DNA of 64,000 nucleotides, taken from a virus. A program made the translations under genes and the position numbers. Below the pieces are notes generated by a model that saw only the letters and a list, made by a program, of their open reading frames with translations, was not told the DNA's origin and did no database searches. Of the stretch, positions 32,069-38,810 are shown piece after piece. Location of the stretch: positions 53,823 through 117,822 of the IMG/VR virus record IMGVR_UViG_3300025872_000040. One strand, 5' to 3'. Position 1 is the stretch's first letter. Every line of letters begins with the position of its first letter.

Positions 32069-33267
32069 CCTTCACACACGCATCAATCGTTCCCCTCATC
32101 GGCGGCGAGACTCTCGGCACCGAGCAAGCCTTCGGTCGCCCTCCCGAGTACCTTATGTCGTACGAGCCTTTCTGGGCAAACGACCGACACCTCGTCAACC
32201 ACTACCGCGGCGAGATTCCCTACTACGTTCTAGACAAGAACGAGAAGCCAGACAAGAAGGTCGACGTCATCGGGTCAGTCTGCCCGTGCGCTGGCCTCAG
32301 CATGCTTTCTCACGGCTACGGCGACGACAACGCTAACAACCGGTGGATGATCGAGACGGCTAAGTTCGTTCTCGGTGAGATGAAACCTAAGGTGTTCTGG
32401 GGCGAGAACGCTCCGGGCTTCGCCGGCAAGGTGGGTAAGAACATCCGAACCCAGATGTACAACATCGGTCGAGAGAACGGGTACACGTTCACGGTGTATA
32501 GAACCAAGTCTCTCTTCCACGGCGTGCCTCAGATCCGAGAGAGGTCGTTCTACTTCTTCTGGCAGTCTGACAAGACTCCCAAGCTGAACTACTACAACAC
32601 CCCACACAAGAGCATCGAGCAGACCATCCTAGACGCTCGAGGCAACACGCTGCAGGAGCCGATCAACAAGAAGACCCCGTCACAGGATCCATACTACCGC
32701 TACATCCTAGAGCACATCAACGGCGGAATGACTCACCGCGAGTTCTCAGCTCAGGTCGAGCCTTCTCGGGCCAGAGGGAACGACACGTTCTCTTACATCG
32801 AGAAGCAGGGGATCACCTACGACAAGGTCTCTGAGTGGATGACTGCCAACGGATACGAGCGAGAGGCTGCGAGCTGCATGCGAAAGTACGAGAAGCTTAA
32901 GTCCGGCGGCTCGATCATGCGTCGCGGAACTGTCGTCCCTAAGGACTACATCGGGGCCTTCGTCGGCCACTATCCAGTCTCCCTCACGCATCCGATCGAG
33001 GATCGCTACATTACGTATCGAGAGGGGTTGACAATTATGGGACTTCCTGATACATTTGAACTATTGGATCCTAAGGACAGCGCCAACCACATGTGCCAGA
33101 ACGTACCAGTTCAGACGGCCCGTGACATGGCTACTGAGATTCTAGGTTGGTTGAACGGTGAGCGCGAAGAGTTCAATTCAAACTACGTCTATCAATATAA
33201 TGGAACAAAGACACATGAGTTCGGTGACATACAAGATGGCTCGAGAAAAATCTCCTCCTTCCTATAA
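32065..33267 (+). CDS. DNA cytosine-C5 methyltransferase
   Basis: A 400-residue protein with cytosine-C5 methyltransferase motifs in order: motif I variant PLIGGETLGTEQAFG near residue 10, motif IV CPCAGLS near 73 with the catalytic Cys of the Pro-Cys pair, motif VI WGENAPGF near 112, motif VIII HGVPQIRERSF near 153, motif IX YREGLTIMGLPDTF and motif X NVPVQTARDMATEIL near the end. GTG start overlapping the glf stop. Target site unknown. Odd in a phage that should carry hydroxymethylcytosine; may modify host or early unmodified DNA. Confidence 0.85.
   Translation: MTFTHASIVPLIGGETLGTEQAFGRPPEYLMSYEPFWANDRHLVNHYRGEIPYYVLDKNEKPDKKVDVIGSVCPCAGLSMLSHGYGDDNANNRWMIETAKFVLGEMKPKVFWGENAPGFAGKVGKNIRTQMYNIGRENGYTFTVYRTKSLFHGVPQIRERSFYFFWQSDKTPKLNYYNTPHKSIEQTILDARGNTLQEPINKKTPSQDPYYRYILEHINGGMTHREFSAQVEPSRARGNDTFSYIEKQGITYDKVSEWMTANGYEREAASCMRKYEKLKSGGSIMRRGTVVPKDYIGAFVGHYPVSLTHPIEDRYITYREGLTIMGLPDTFELLDPKDSANHMCQNVPVQTARDMATEILGWLNGEREEFNSNYVYQYNGTKTHEFGDIQDGSRKISSFL
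33028..33056 (+). promoter_or_regulatory. Intragenic promoter in methyltransferase gene
   Basis: TTGACA, 17 bases, TACATT, AT-rich patch near the 3' end of the methyltransferase gene; could drive the DUF3310-like gene, the GT-A gene and gp45. Confidence 0.45.
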
Positions 33268-33535
33268 GTTTAATGAGGAAAACCTCCTCAATGAGCTACA
33301 CGCTTACATCGCTAATACATACACACAGCACTACATCGGTAGGGATAACATCCAGGCCTTTGAGCTGATCTCGGCTGCAGGTCACGGCATGGGCTTCACC
33401 ATCGGTGACATCATCAAGTACGCCTCTCGCTACGGCAAGAAGAACGGCCGCAACCGAGCCGACCTCCTAAAGATCCTTCACTACGGGATCCTAGCCCTCT
33501 ACATTCATGACAAGGAAACCGCTGATGGAAATTAA
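33215..33535 (+). CDS. DUF3310-like (SaV-like) small protein
   Basis: About 106 residues from ATG 33215; starts at 33200 and 33236 are also possible, and no ribosome site is decisive. The core AFELISAAGHGMGFTIGDIIKYASRYGKKNGRNRADLLKILHYGILAL matches the DUF3310 pattern (GF-GN-IKY--R-GKK-----DL-KA--Y), common in phages beside nucleotide metabolism genes. Function unknown. Overlaps the GT-A gene by 11 bases. Confidence 0.65.
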   Translation: MSSVTYKMAREKSPPSYKFNEENLLNELHAYIANTYTQHYIGRDNIQAFELISAAGHGMGFTIGDIIKYASRYGKKNGRNRADLLKILHYGILALYIHDKETADGN

Positions 33536-34400
33536 GATCGACCTAGAGCAGATTAGGAAGCTTAAGCTGTTCGTAGCTACACCTATGTACGGCGGTCAGT
33601 GCGCCGGCATGTACAACAAGTCGATGTGCGACTTAACGACCATGTGCGTTAAGTATGGTATCGATATGCGGGCTTACTATCTCTTCAACGAGTCTCTCAT
33701 CACTCGAGCTCGTAACTACTGCGTCGACGAGTTTCTTCGCAGCGACGCTACCCACATGCTCTTCATTGACTCCGACATCGGCTTCAATCCTCAGGACGTT
33801 CTCGCCATGCTGGCGCTCATGACGCCGGAGTCTGAGTACGACGTTCTGGGCGCGCCCTATCCTAAGAAGACTATCTCTTGGGAGAAGATCAAGCATGCCG
33901 TCAACGTTGGTGCGGCAGACAAGGATCCTAGCTACCTAGAGAACTTCGTCGGCGACTACGTCTTCAATCCAGTCGGAGACAAGAAAGAGATCCCGATCGG
34001 TGAGCCTGCAGAGGTTCTTGAGACCGGCACCGGATTTATGATGATTCGTAGGAAGACTCTCGAGAAGTACGCGGAGGCTTACCCACAACACAGCTATCGT
34101 CCTGACCACGCTCGCTCAGAGTCGTTCGACGGCTCACGAGAGATCTTGATGTACTTCCAGGCTGACATCGACCCGGAGAGCAGGCGATACCTGTCAGAGG
34201 ACTACCTGTTCTGCCAGAACGCTCGCAAGATCGGACTTAAGGTTTGGCTCTGCCCGTGGATGAAGCTGCAGCACGTTGGAATGTACATCTTCGGAGGTAG
34301 CCTAGCCGCCATCGCTTCTATCGGCGCGTCTCCTACAGTCGATGAGGCTAAGTTAGGTAAGAACCTAAAGAAGAAACAGAAGTTCAAAGGAAGAAGGTAA
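33525..34400 (+). CDS. GT-A fold glycosyltransferase
   Basis: A 291-residue protein with a metal-binding D-x-D (FIDSDIGF near residue 85) and typical GT-A layout: LFVATPMYGGQ, LITRARN, then TGFMMIRRKTLE and SEDYLFC toward the end. Start at ATG 33525 with AAGGAA seven bases upstream. Similar proteins are common in T4-like phages. It may add a sugar to DNA or to a virion protein. The Lys-rich C-terminal tail (KKKQKFKGRR) could aid binding to nucleic acid. Confidence 0.8.
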   Translation: MEIKIDLEQIRKLKLFVATPMYGGQCAGMYNKSMCDLTTMCVKYGIDMRAYYLFNESLITRARNYCVDEFLRSDATHMLFIDSDIGFNPQDVLAMLALMTPESEYDVLGAPYPKKTISWEKIKHAVNVGAADKDPSYLENFVGDYVFNPVGDKKEIPIGEPAEVLETGTGFMMIRRKTLEKYAEAYPQHSYRPDHARSESFDGSREILMYFQADIDPESRRYLSEDYLFCQNARKIGLKVWLCPWMKLQHVGMYIFGGSLAAIASIGASPTVDEAKLGKNLKKKQKFKGRR

Positions 34401-34410
34401 GAGGTAAATT

Positions 34411-35070
34411 ATGAAGATCAGTGAAAACACAATTAACACTCTCAAGAGCTTCTCGGTCATCAACCAGTCCATCATGGTTCGACCGGGGTCGAAGATCAGC
34501 ACGATGTCTCCCTCCGAGACTATCATTGCATCGGCCAAGGTCGAGGAGGAGTTTCCGACGCAGTTCTGCATCTACGAGCTTCCTCGATTCCTAGGCGTCG
34601 TGTCTCTGTTTGAAGATCCTGACTTCGACTTCAGCGACACCGCGGTCACGATTCGCAGCGGAAAGAAGAAGACGTCGATCACTTACGCCGCTCCAGGAAT
34701 GATCGTCACACCTCCTGCTGGCGACATCAACTTTCCTGAGCCCGAGGTAGAGTTCAAGCTGGCCGGCACCGACCTTCTCAACATTCTCAAGGCTGCGACT
34801 GTGATGCAGCTTCCTGAGGTGGCTATCACCGGCAACGGTGGCAGTATCTTGCTCGAGGCCATCGACAACAAGAACCCAACGGCCGACACTTACTCAATTG
34901 CGGTAGGTGAGACTAACAAGACGTTTCGCATGATCTTTAAGATCGAGAACCTGAAGCTCATCAACTCAGACTATCACGTCTCAGTATCGTCTCGCGGTCT
35001 CAGCAAGTTCTCGAACGACAAGCTAACTTACTTCGTGGTGACGGAGGCTACTTCAACGTACGAGGGTTGA
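34411..35070 (+). CDS. 45: Sliding clamp gp45
   Basis: A 219-residue clamp subunit matching T4 gp45 (228 aa): NTINTLKSFSVINQSI at the N-terminus, the EFPTQFCIYELPRFLGVVSLF block, and a C-terminal TEATSTYEG. The trimeric ring tethers gp43 and also activates gp55-dependent late transcription. First gene of the 45-44-62-regA-43 replication set. Confidence 0.95.
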   Translation: MKISENTINTLKSFSVINQSIMVRPGSKISTMSPSETIIASAKVEEEFPTQFCIYELPRFLGVVSLFEDPDFDFSDTAVTIRSGKKKTSITYAAPGMIVTPPAGDINFPEPEVEFKLAGTDLLNILKAATVMQLPEVAITGNGGSILLEAIDNKNPTADTYSIAVGETNKTFRMIFKIENLKLINSDYHVSVSSRGLSKFSNDKLTYFVVTEATSTYEG

Positions 35071-35095
35071 CAATGTCTTACGATTATGATACTAT
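35067..35095 (+). promoter_or_regulatory. Promoter overlapping the gp45 stop
   Basis: TTGACA, 17 bases, TACTAT. The -35 overlaps the gp45 stop and the -10 lies inside the WYL_2-like gene, so it would transcribe gp44-62-regA. Confidence 0.6.
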
Positions 35096-35327
35096 CAAAC
35101 TATATCTTAAGACCATGAACGGAGTCGTCAGCTTCAAGAAGCGAGACGGCTCACTTAGAACGATGAAGTGCACGCTCAGGGGAGAAGCCCTCCCTGAGCA
35201 GACCGACATAGAGGAACACGCCTCGGCTCCTAACAAGGAGTACCTCGCGGTGTGGGACCTCGATAAGAATGGATGGAGGTCGTTTAGGATTGACTCTATA
35301 GAGGACATCACCTTCGTCACCGCTTGA
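35073..35327 (+). CDS. WYL_2/DUF2693-like small SH3-fold protein
   Basis: An 84-residue protein from ATG 35073 (a TTG two codons earlier is part of the promoter -35). Pattern VVSFKKRDGSLRTMKCTLRGEALPEQ, then LAVWDLDKNGWRSFRIDSI, which fits the small Sm/SH3-like DUF2693 (WYL_2) family widespread in T4-like phages. Function unknown; probably ligand or nucleic-acid binding. Confidence 0.7.
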   Translation: MSYDYDTIKLYLKTMNGVVSFKKRDGSLRTMKCTLRGEALPEQTDIEEHASAPNKEYLAVWDLDKNGWRSFRIDSIEDITFVTA

Positions 35328-35345
35328 TCATTTGGAGTCTATATT

Positions 35346-36290
35346 ATGAACGTACGTGAAGAATTTCTCTGGGTCGAAAAGTATCGGCCCAAGACTATCG
35401 AAGATGCCGTCCTGCCGGCAGACCTGAAGAACACTTTTCAACAGTTCGTTGATCAGGGTAACATCCCTAACTTACTTCTTAGCGGGTCTGCCGGCGTCGG
35501 TAAGACGACTGTAGCCAGGGCCATGCTCGAGCAGCTCGGCTGTAACTACATCGTCATCAACGGCTCGATGAACGGTAACATCGACACCCTTCGCGTCGAG
35601 ATCCAGTCGTTCGCCTCTACTGTCTCCTTCAAGGGAGGAAGAAAGTACGTCATCATCGACGAGGCTGACTATCTCAACGCCAACTCTACTCAGCCAGCCC
35701 TTCGTAACTTCATGGAGGAGTTCTCCAGCAACTGCGGCTTCATTCTTACGTGTAACTTCAAGAACCGCATCATCGAGCCGCTCCACTCTCGCTGCTCGGT
35801 CATCGAGTTTAAGATCAGTAAGAAGGACATGCCTAAGCTCGCCTCTCAGTTCATGAAGCGAGCACAGACGATTCTAGAGACCGAGCGAGTAGAGTACGAC
35901 CGCGCGGTGCTAGCCGAGGTCATTCAGAACCACTTTCCTGACTGGCGACGAGTACTCAACGAGTTACAGCGCTACTCGGCTACCGGCAAGATCGACAGCG
36001 GAATCTTGTCGCGACTAGAGGACGAGTCATTCTCGGCCCTCGTGTCTACGCTTAAGAAGAAAGACTTCAACTCGATGCGCAAGTGGGTAGGTGAGAACTC
36101 TGACACCGACTCGAGCATCTTGTTTCGACGTCTCTACGATCAAGCCTACGATCTAATCAAGCCTAACAGTATCCCTCAGCTGGTCCTCATTCTCTCGGAC
36201 TATCAGTACAAGGCGGCGTTCGCTGCAAACCAGGAGATTAACCTCGCGGCGGCTCTGACACACGTCATGGCCGACGTGGAGTTTGTCTAA
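35346..36290 (+). CDS. 44: Clamp loader large subunit gp44
   Basis: A 314-residue AAA+ ATPase: EKYRPKTIEDAVLP, Walker A GSAGVGKTT near 47-55, Walker B YVIIDEAD near 103, sensor/Arg finger region LHSRCSVIEF. With gp62 it loads gp45 onto primed DNA. T4 gp44 is 319 aa. One-base overlap with the next small gene. Confidence 0.96.
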   Translation: MNVREEFLWVEKYRPKTIEDAVLPADLKNTFQQFVDQGNIPNLLLSGSAGVGKTTVARAMLEQLGCNYIVINGSMNGNIDTLRVEIQSFASTVSFKGGRKYVIIDEADYLNANSTQPALRNFMEEFSSNCGFILTCNFKNRIIEPLHSRCSVIEFKISKKDMPKLASQFMKRAQTILETERVEYDRAVLAEVIQNHFPDWRRVLNELQRYSATGKIDSGILSRLEDESFSALVSTLKKKDFNSMRKWVGENSDTDSSILFRRLYDQAYDLIKPNSIPQLVLILSDYQYKAAFAANQEINLAAALTHVMADVEFV

Positions 36291-36505
36291 TGTACTACTC
36301 AGCCTGGTGCTTGGCTGGAGAGAAAGACTCAGCTAAGAAGTGCGACGGGTGTGACTGTGAGTTCATAAAGGGCACTCGCTACATGAACGTCAAGTTCACG
36401 CTTGAGGACGGATCTAACGTCGTGCGCCTCATGAATATCTTCCTCTGTACTACCTGTATAGAGGACTTTAGCGACTTCGTGGAGGGACCTGATGAACCCG
36501 TTTGA
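36290..36505 (+). CDS. Small zinc-ribbon-like protein between gp44 and gp62
   Basis: A 71-residue protein with cysteines in a C-x2-C-x-C pattern near the N-terminus (KKCDGCDCEF) and C-x2-C near the end (FLCTTCIEDF), suggesting a zinc ribbon. It overlaps gp44 by one base and gp62 by 14, so it is co-translated with the clamp loader subunits. Not present in T4 at this place. Role unknown. Confidence 0.65.
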   Translation: MYYSAWCLAGEKDSAKKCDGCDCEFIKGTRYMNVKFTLEDGSNVVRLMNIFLCTTCIEDFSDFVEGPDEPV

Positions 36506-36869
36506 TTACGTCAACGCCATCAACGCTGGGAAGGACATCATCAGAGAGTCCGACTCACGAGAGGCGGCCGAGAAGGGCTACAACCCCTACATGGCTAACA
36601 TAGCCCTGTCTTACCACCCAGACACCGTCATGTTCGCCAACGAGATGAACGTTAACCACTGGGCAGACCGTCTGCTTCAATATGACTATCTTATAAATAC
36701 TGTCAGAAAGCGTAAGAGATTTTCTAAGTGGTACAAGCCTGACTCCGAAGAGATAGACCTTATAAAGGAGTACTACGGGGTAGGGCCTGAGATCGCTAAG
36801 CAGTATCTAAGAGTCTTATCGGCGGAACAGTTGGCCGACCTGAGAAAAAGAATAATAAAAGGTGGTTGA
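36492..36869 (+). CDS. 62: Clamp loader small subunit gp62
   Basis: A 125-residue protein, smaller than T4 gp62 (187 aa) but in its position and with the cyanophage-type pattern: NPFDYVNAINAGKDII, ANEMNVNHWADRLLQYDYLINTVRKRKRFSKW, ending in a helix rich in Lys/Arg. Partner of gp44 in clamp loading. Overlaps regA by one base. Confidence 0.88.
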   Translation: MNPFDYVNAINAGKDIIRESDSREAAEKGYNPYMANIALSYHPDTVMFANEMNVNHWADRLLQYDYLINTVRKRKRFSKWYKPDSEEIDLIKEYYGVGPEIAKQYLRVLSAEQLADLRKRIIKGG

Positions 36870-37261
36870 TGATTGAGAACTTCGTTGAGGTGAGACTCAA
36901 GGAGAAGGAAGACTTTCTAAAGATAAAGGAGACGCTGACTAGGATCGGCGTCGCTTCTAAGAAAGACAACACTCTCTACCAGTCCTGCCACATACTTCAC
37001 AAGCAGTCTAGGTACTACATCGTTCACTTCAAGGAGCTGTTTCTCCTTGATGGAAAGACAGCAGATCTGTCTGAGAGTGATATAGGCAGGAGAAACACGA
37101 TAGCTAAGCTTCTAGCTGAGTGGGACCTTCTGGACATAGTCGACCCGAGTCGCATCCAGGAGCCTCAGACCAGTCTCAGTCAGATCAAGATTATTCCGTT
37201 CAAAGAGAAGAACAACTGGACTCTAGAAGCAAAGTACACTATCGGTAAAAAGAAGGGTTGA
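36869..37261 (+). CDS. regA: Translational repressor RegA
   Basis: A 130-residue protein matching T4 RegA (122 aa) with the core ETLTRIGVASKKDNTLYQSCHILHKQ and KELFLLDGK. It binds ribosome sites of early mRNAs, including its own and those of clamp genes, and lowers their translation. ATG 36869 (TGATG overlap) preferred to the TTG one codon earlier. The Hsp20 promoter begins at its stop codon. Confidence 0.94.
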   Translation: MIENFVEVRLKEKEDFLKIKETLTRIGVASKKDNTLYQSCHILHKQSRYYIVHFKELFLLDGKTADLSESDIGRRNTIAKLLAEWDLLDIVDPSRIQEPQTSLSQIKIIPFKEKNNWTLEAKYTIGKKKG

Positions 37262-37286
37262 CATCTCTAGGAAGAGATACTATATT
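37258..37286 (+). promoter_or_regulatory. Promoter for hsp20
   Basis: TTGACA, 17 bases, TATATT, overlapping the regA stop; about 58 bases of leader before the hsp20 ATG. Confidence 0.8.
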
Positions 37287-37344
37287 ATAAGAGTAGTCGC
37301 CTAATGGGGCTACGAATCTATGTCTCGCTTAATAGGAGAAAAAC

Positions 37345-37863
37345 ATGACAGACTGGCGTACATACAAGTTTGACCACACTTTTGCGGATCTTGACAAGTT
37401 CAACAAGTTCTTCGTCGGCTCCGACAAGCTGGTTCAAAAGGTCACAGAGACCGTCGAGCACATCGCTAAGACAGCCGGCTCTACCTTCCCACCTTTCAAT
37501 CTCAAGAAGACTGACGACAATACCTACGTCATCGAGATGGCGGTTGCTGGCTTCGGCAAGCAAGACGTCGAGCTTACTCTCGAGGACAACAAGTTAGTCA
37601 TCAAGGGCCAGACTACGGTCGAGACCCTCACCGATGATGGTATTAACGTCCAGTACCTTCACAAGGGTATTGCCGACCGAGCGTTCACTCGCACCTTCTC
37701 TCTAGCAGACAACGTAGTAGTCAACAACGCTGCCATGATGAACGGAATCTTGAAGATCTGGCTTGAGCACATCATTCCAGAAGACAAGAAGCCTAAGAAG
37801 ATTGACATCGCTGACTCAGTAGAACCTGCTAAGAAGACGAAGAAGCAGCTCCTCACCGAGTAA
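37345..37863 (+). CDS. Small heat-shock protein Hsp20/IbpA-like
   Basis: A 172-residue alpha-crystallin-domain chaperone. FPPFNLKKTDDNTYVIEMAVAGF begins the domain; the C-terminal hallmark NGILKIWLEHIIPEDKKPK (N-G-x-L-x-I) is followed by a short tail with KKIDI. T4-like cyanophages carry hsp20 at the same spot between regA and gp43. Probably protects phage proteins or assembly during takeover. Own strong promoter. Confidence 0.93.
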   Translation: MTDWRTYKFDHTFADLDKFNKFFVGSDKLVQKVTETVEHIAKTAGSTFPPFNLKKTDDNTYVIEMAVAGFGKQDVELTLEDNKLVIKGQTTVETLTDDGINVQYLHKGIADRAFTRTFSLADNVVVNNAAMMNGILKIWLEHIIPEDKKPKKIDIADSVEPAKKTKKQLLTE

Positions 37864-37887
37864 TCTCAAACTTTGTTATGATAAAAG

Positions 37888-37912
37888 AGTGGCTGGGTAA
37901 CTCCCGGCCACT
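37888..37912 (+). other. Hairpin between hsp20 and the DUF1127 gene
   Basis: Inverted repeat AGTGGC...GCCACT with inner GGG/CCC. No clear T-run, so it may be an mRNA 3'-end stabiliser or leader structure of the next gene rather than a terminator. Confidence 0.5.
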
Positions 37913-37949
37913 TACTCATTTCACACGCGTACTAGAAAGAATAATAACA

Positions 37950-38120
37950 ATGCCTAAGATACTTAAAAACATGCTCAAGAAATACAAGAACTACAAGCTA
38001 TATGCCAAGACCGTCGACGAGCTGTCTGCTCTTTCTGACAAGGACCTCAAGGACATCGGCATCTCGAGGTCTGAGATCAAGTCTGTAGCTACCAGGCAGT
38101 ACATTCGCAAGGCAAAATAA
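37950..38120 (+). CDS. DUF1127-domain protein
   Basis: A 56-residue protein from ATG 37950; the longer frame from 37878 runs through the hairpin and lacks a good start. The core YAKTVDELSALSDKDLKDIGISRSEI is the DUF1127 signature, a short Arg/Lys-rich family abundant in Rhizobiales and other alphaproteobacteria and linked there to RNA-level regulation. The phage copy was probably taken from a host and may mimic or interfere with host DUF1127 proteins. Confidence 0.8.
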   Translation: MPKILKNMLKKYKNYKLYAKTVDELSALSDKDLKDIGISRSEIKSVATRQYIRKAK

Positions 38121-38123
38121 ATA
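38116..38123 (+). promoter_or_regulatory. Possible late promoter before endolysin gene
   Basis: AATAAATA 27 bases before the endolysin ATG. Weak match to TATAAATA, but lysis genes are expected to be late. Confidence 0.35.
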
Positions 38124-38149
38124 TCGCAGAACCTTTATAGGAGAGTGCG

Positions 38150-38758
38150 ATGTTAACTATGGAACAGCTGTCTCGATGCTTTGAGACTGATAAGTCAATT
38201 CTAGAGAAGTATCTAGTTCCGCTGATCAAGTGCTTCGACAGATTCGAGATCAACACCTCAGAGAGAATCGCAATGTTTCTCGCTCAAGTTGGTCACGAGT
38301 CTGCCGGCCTTAAGACCGTCAAGGAGAACCTGAATTACTCGGCAGAGAGATTGATTCAGGTGTTTCCTAAGTACTTTAGAAACGTCAGCGCGACTTCATA
38401 CGCTCGGAACCCAGAGAAGATAGCCAACCGAGTCTACGCCAACAGGATGGGAAACGGTCCTGAGGAGTCTGGGGACGGTTGGAAGTACAGGGGGCGCGGA
38501 GCCATACAGCTGACCGGAAAAGACAACTACGGTCGATTCGCGAAGTCGATGGGAATGAAGTTAGAAGACGTTCCCGCCTACCTCGAGACTCCAGAGGGAG
38601 CCATCATGTCTGCTGGTTGGTTCTGGGACGTCAATAAGCTCAACGAGTCTGCTGACGCCGAAGACGTCGAAGCGTCGACTAGAAAGATCAACGGTGGCGT
38701 CAACGGCCTCGACGACCGAAAGAAGCACTACAAGAAGATCAGATCTATAATCGGTTGA
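38150..38758 (+). CDS. Endolysin, GH19 chitinase-like
   Basis: A 202-residue glycoside hydrolase family 19-type lysin. Catalytic-helix pattern AQVGHESAGLKTVKENLNYSAERL, then YRGRGAIQLTGKDNYGRFAKSMG, and TRKINGGVNGLDDRKKHY near the end: all typical of phage GH19 muramidases. It cuts peptidoglycan glycan strands at lysis. No signal peptide, so it needs a holin. Unusual among T4-likes, which often have T4-lysozyme. Confidence 0.92.
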   Translation: MLTMEQLSRCFETDKSILEKYLVPLIKCFDRFEINTSERIAMFLAQVGHESAGLKTVKENLNYSAERLIQVFPKYFRNVSATSYARNPEKIANRVYANRMGNGPEESGDGWKYRGRGAIQLTGKDNYGRFAKSMGMKLEDVPAYLETPEGAIMSAGWFWDVNKLNESADAEDVEASTRKINGGVNGLDDRKKHYKKIRSIIG

Positions 38759-38783
38759 CAATTTTTTAGATCCTTGATATATT
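38755..38783 (+). promoter_or_regulatory. Promoter for DNA polymerase gene
   Basis: TTGACA, 17 bases, TATATT, overlapping the endolysin stop; 27 bases before the gp43 ATG. Confidence 0.8.
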
Positions 38784-38810
38784 GGTATAGTATTCTCAGC
38801 ACAGGTGATC

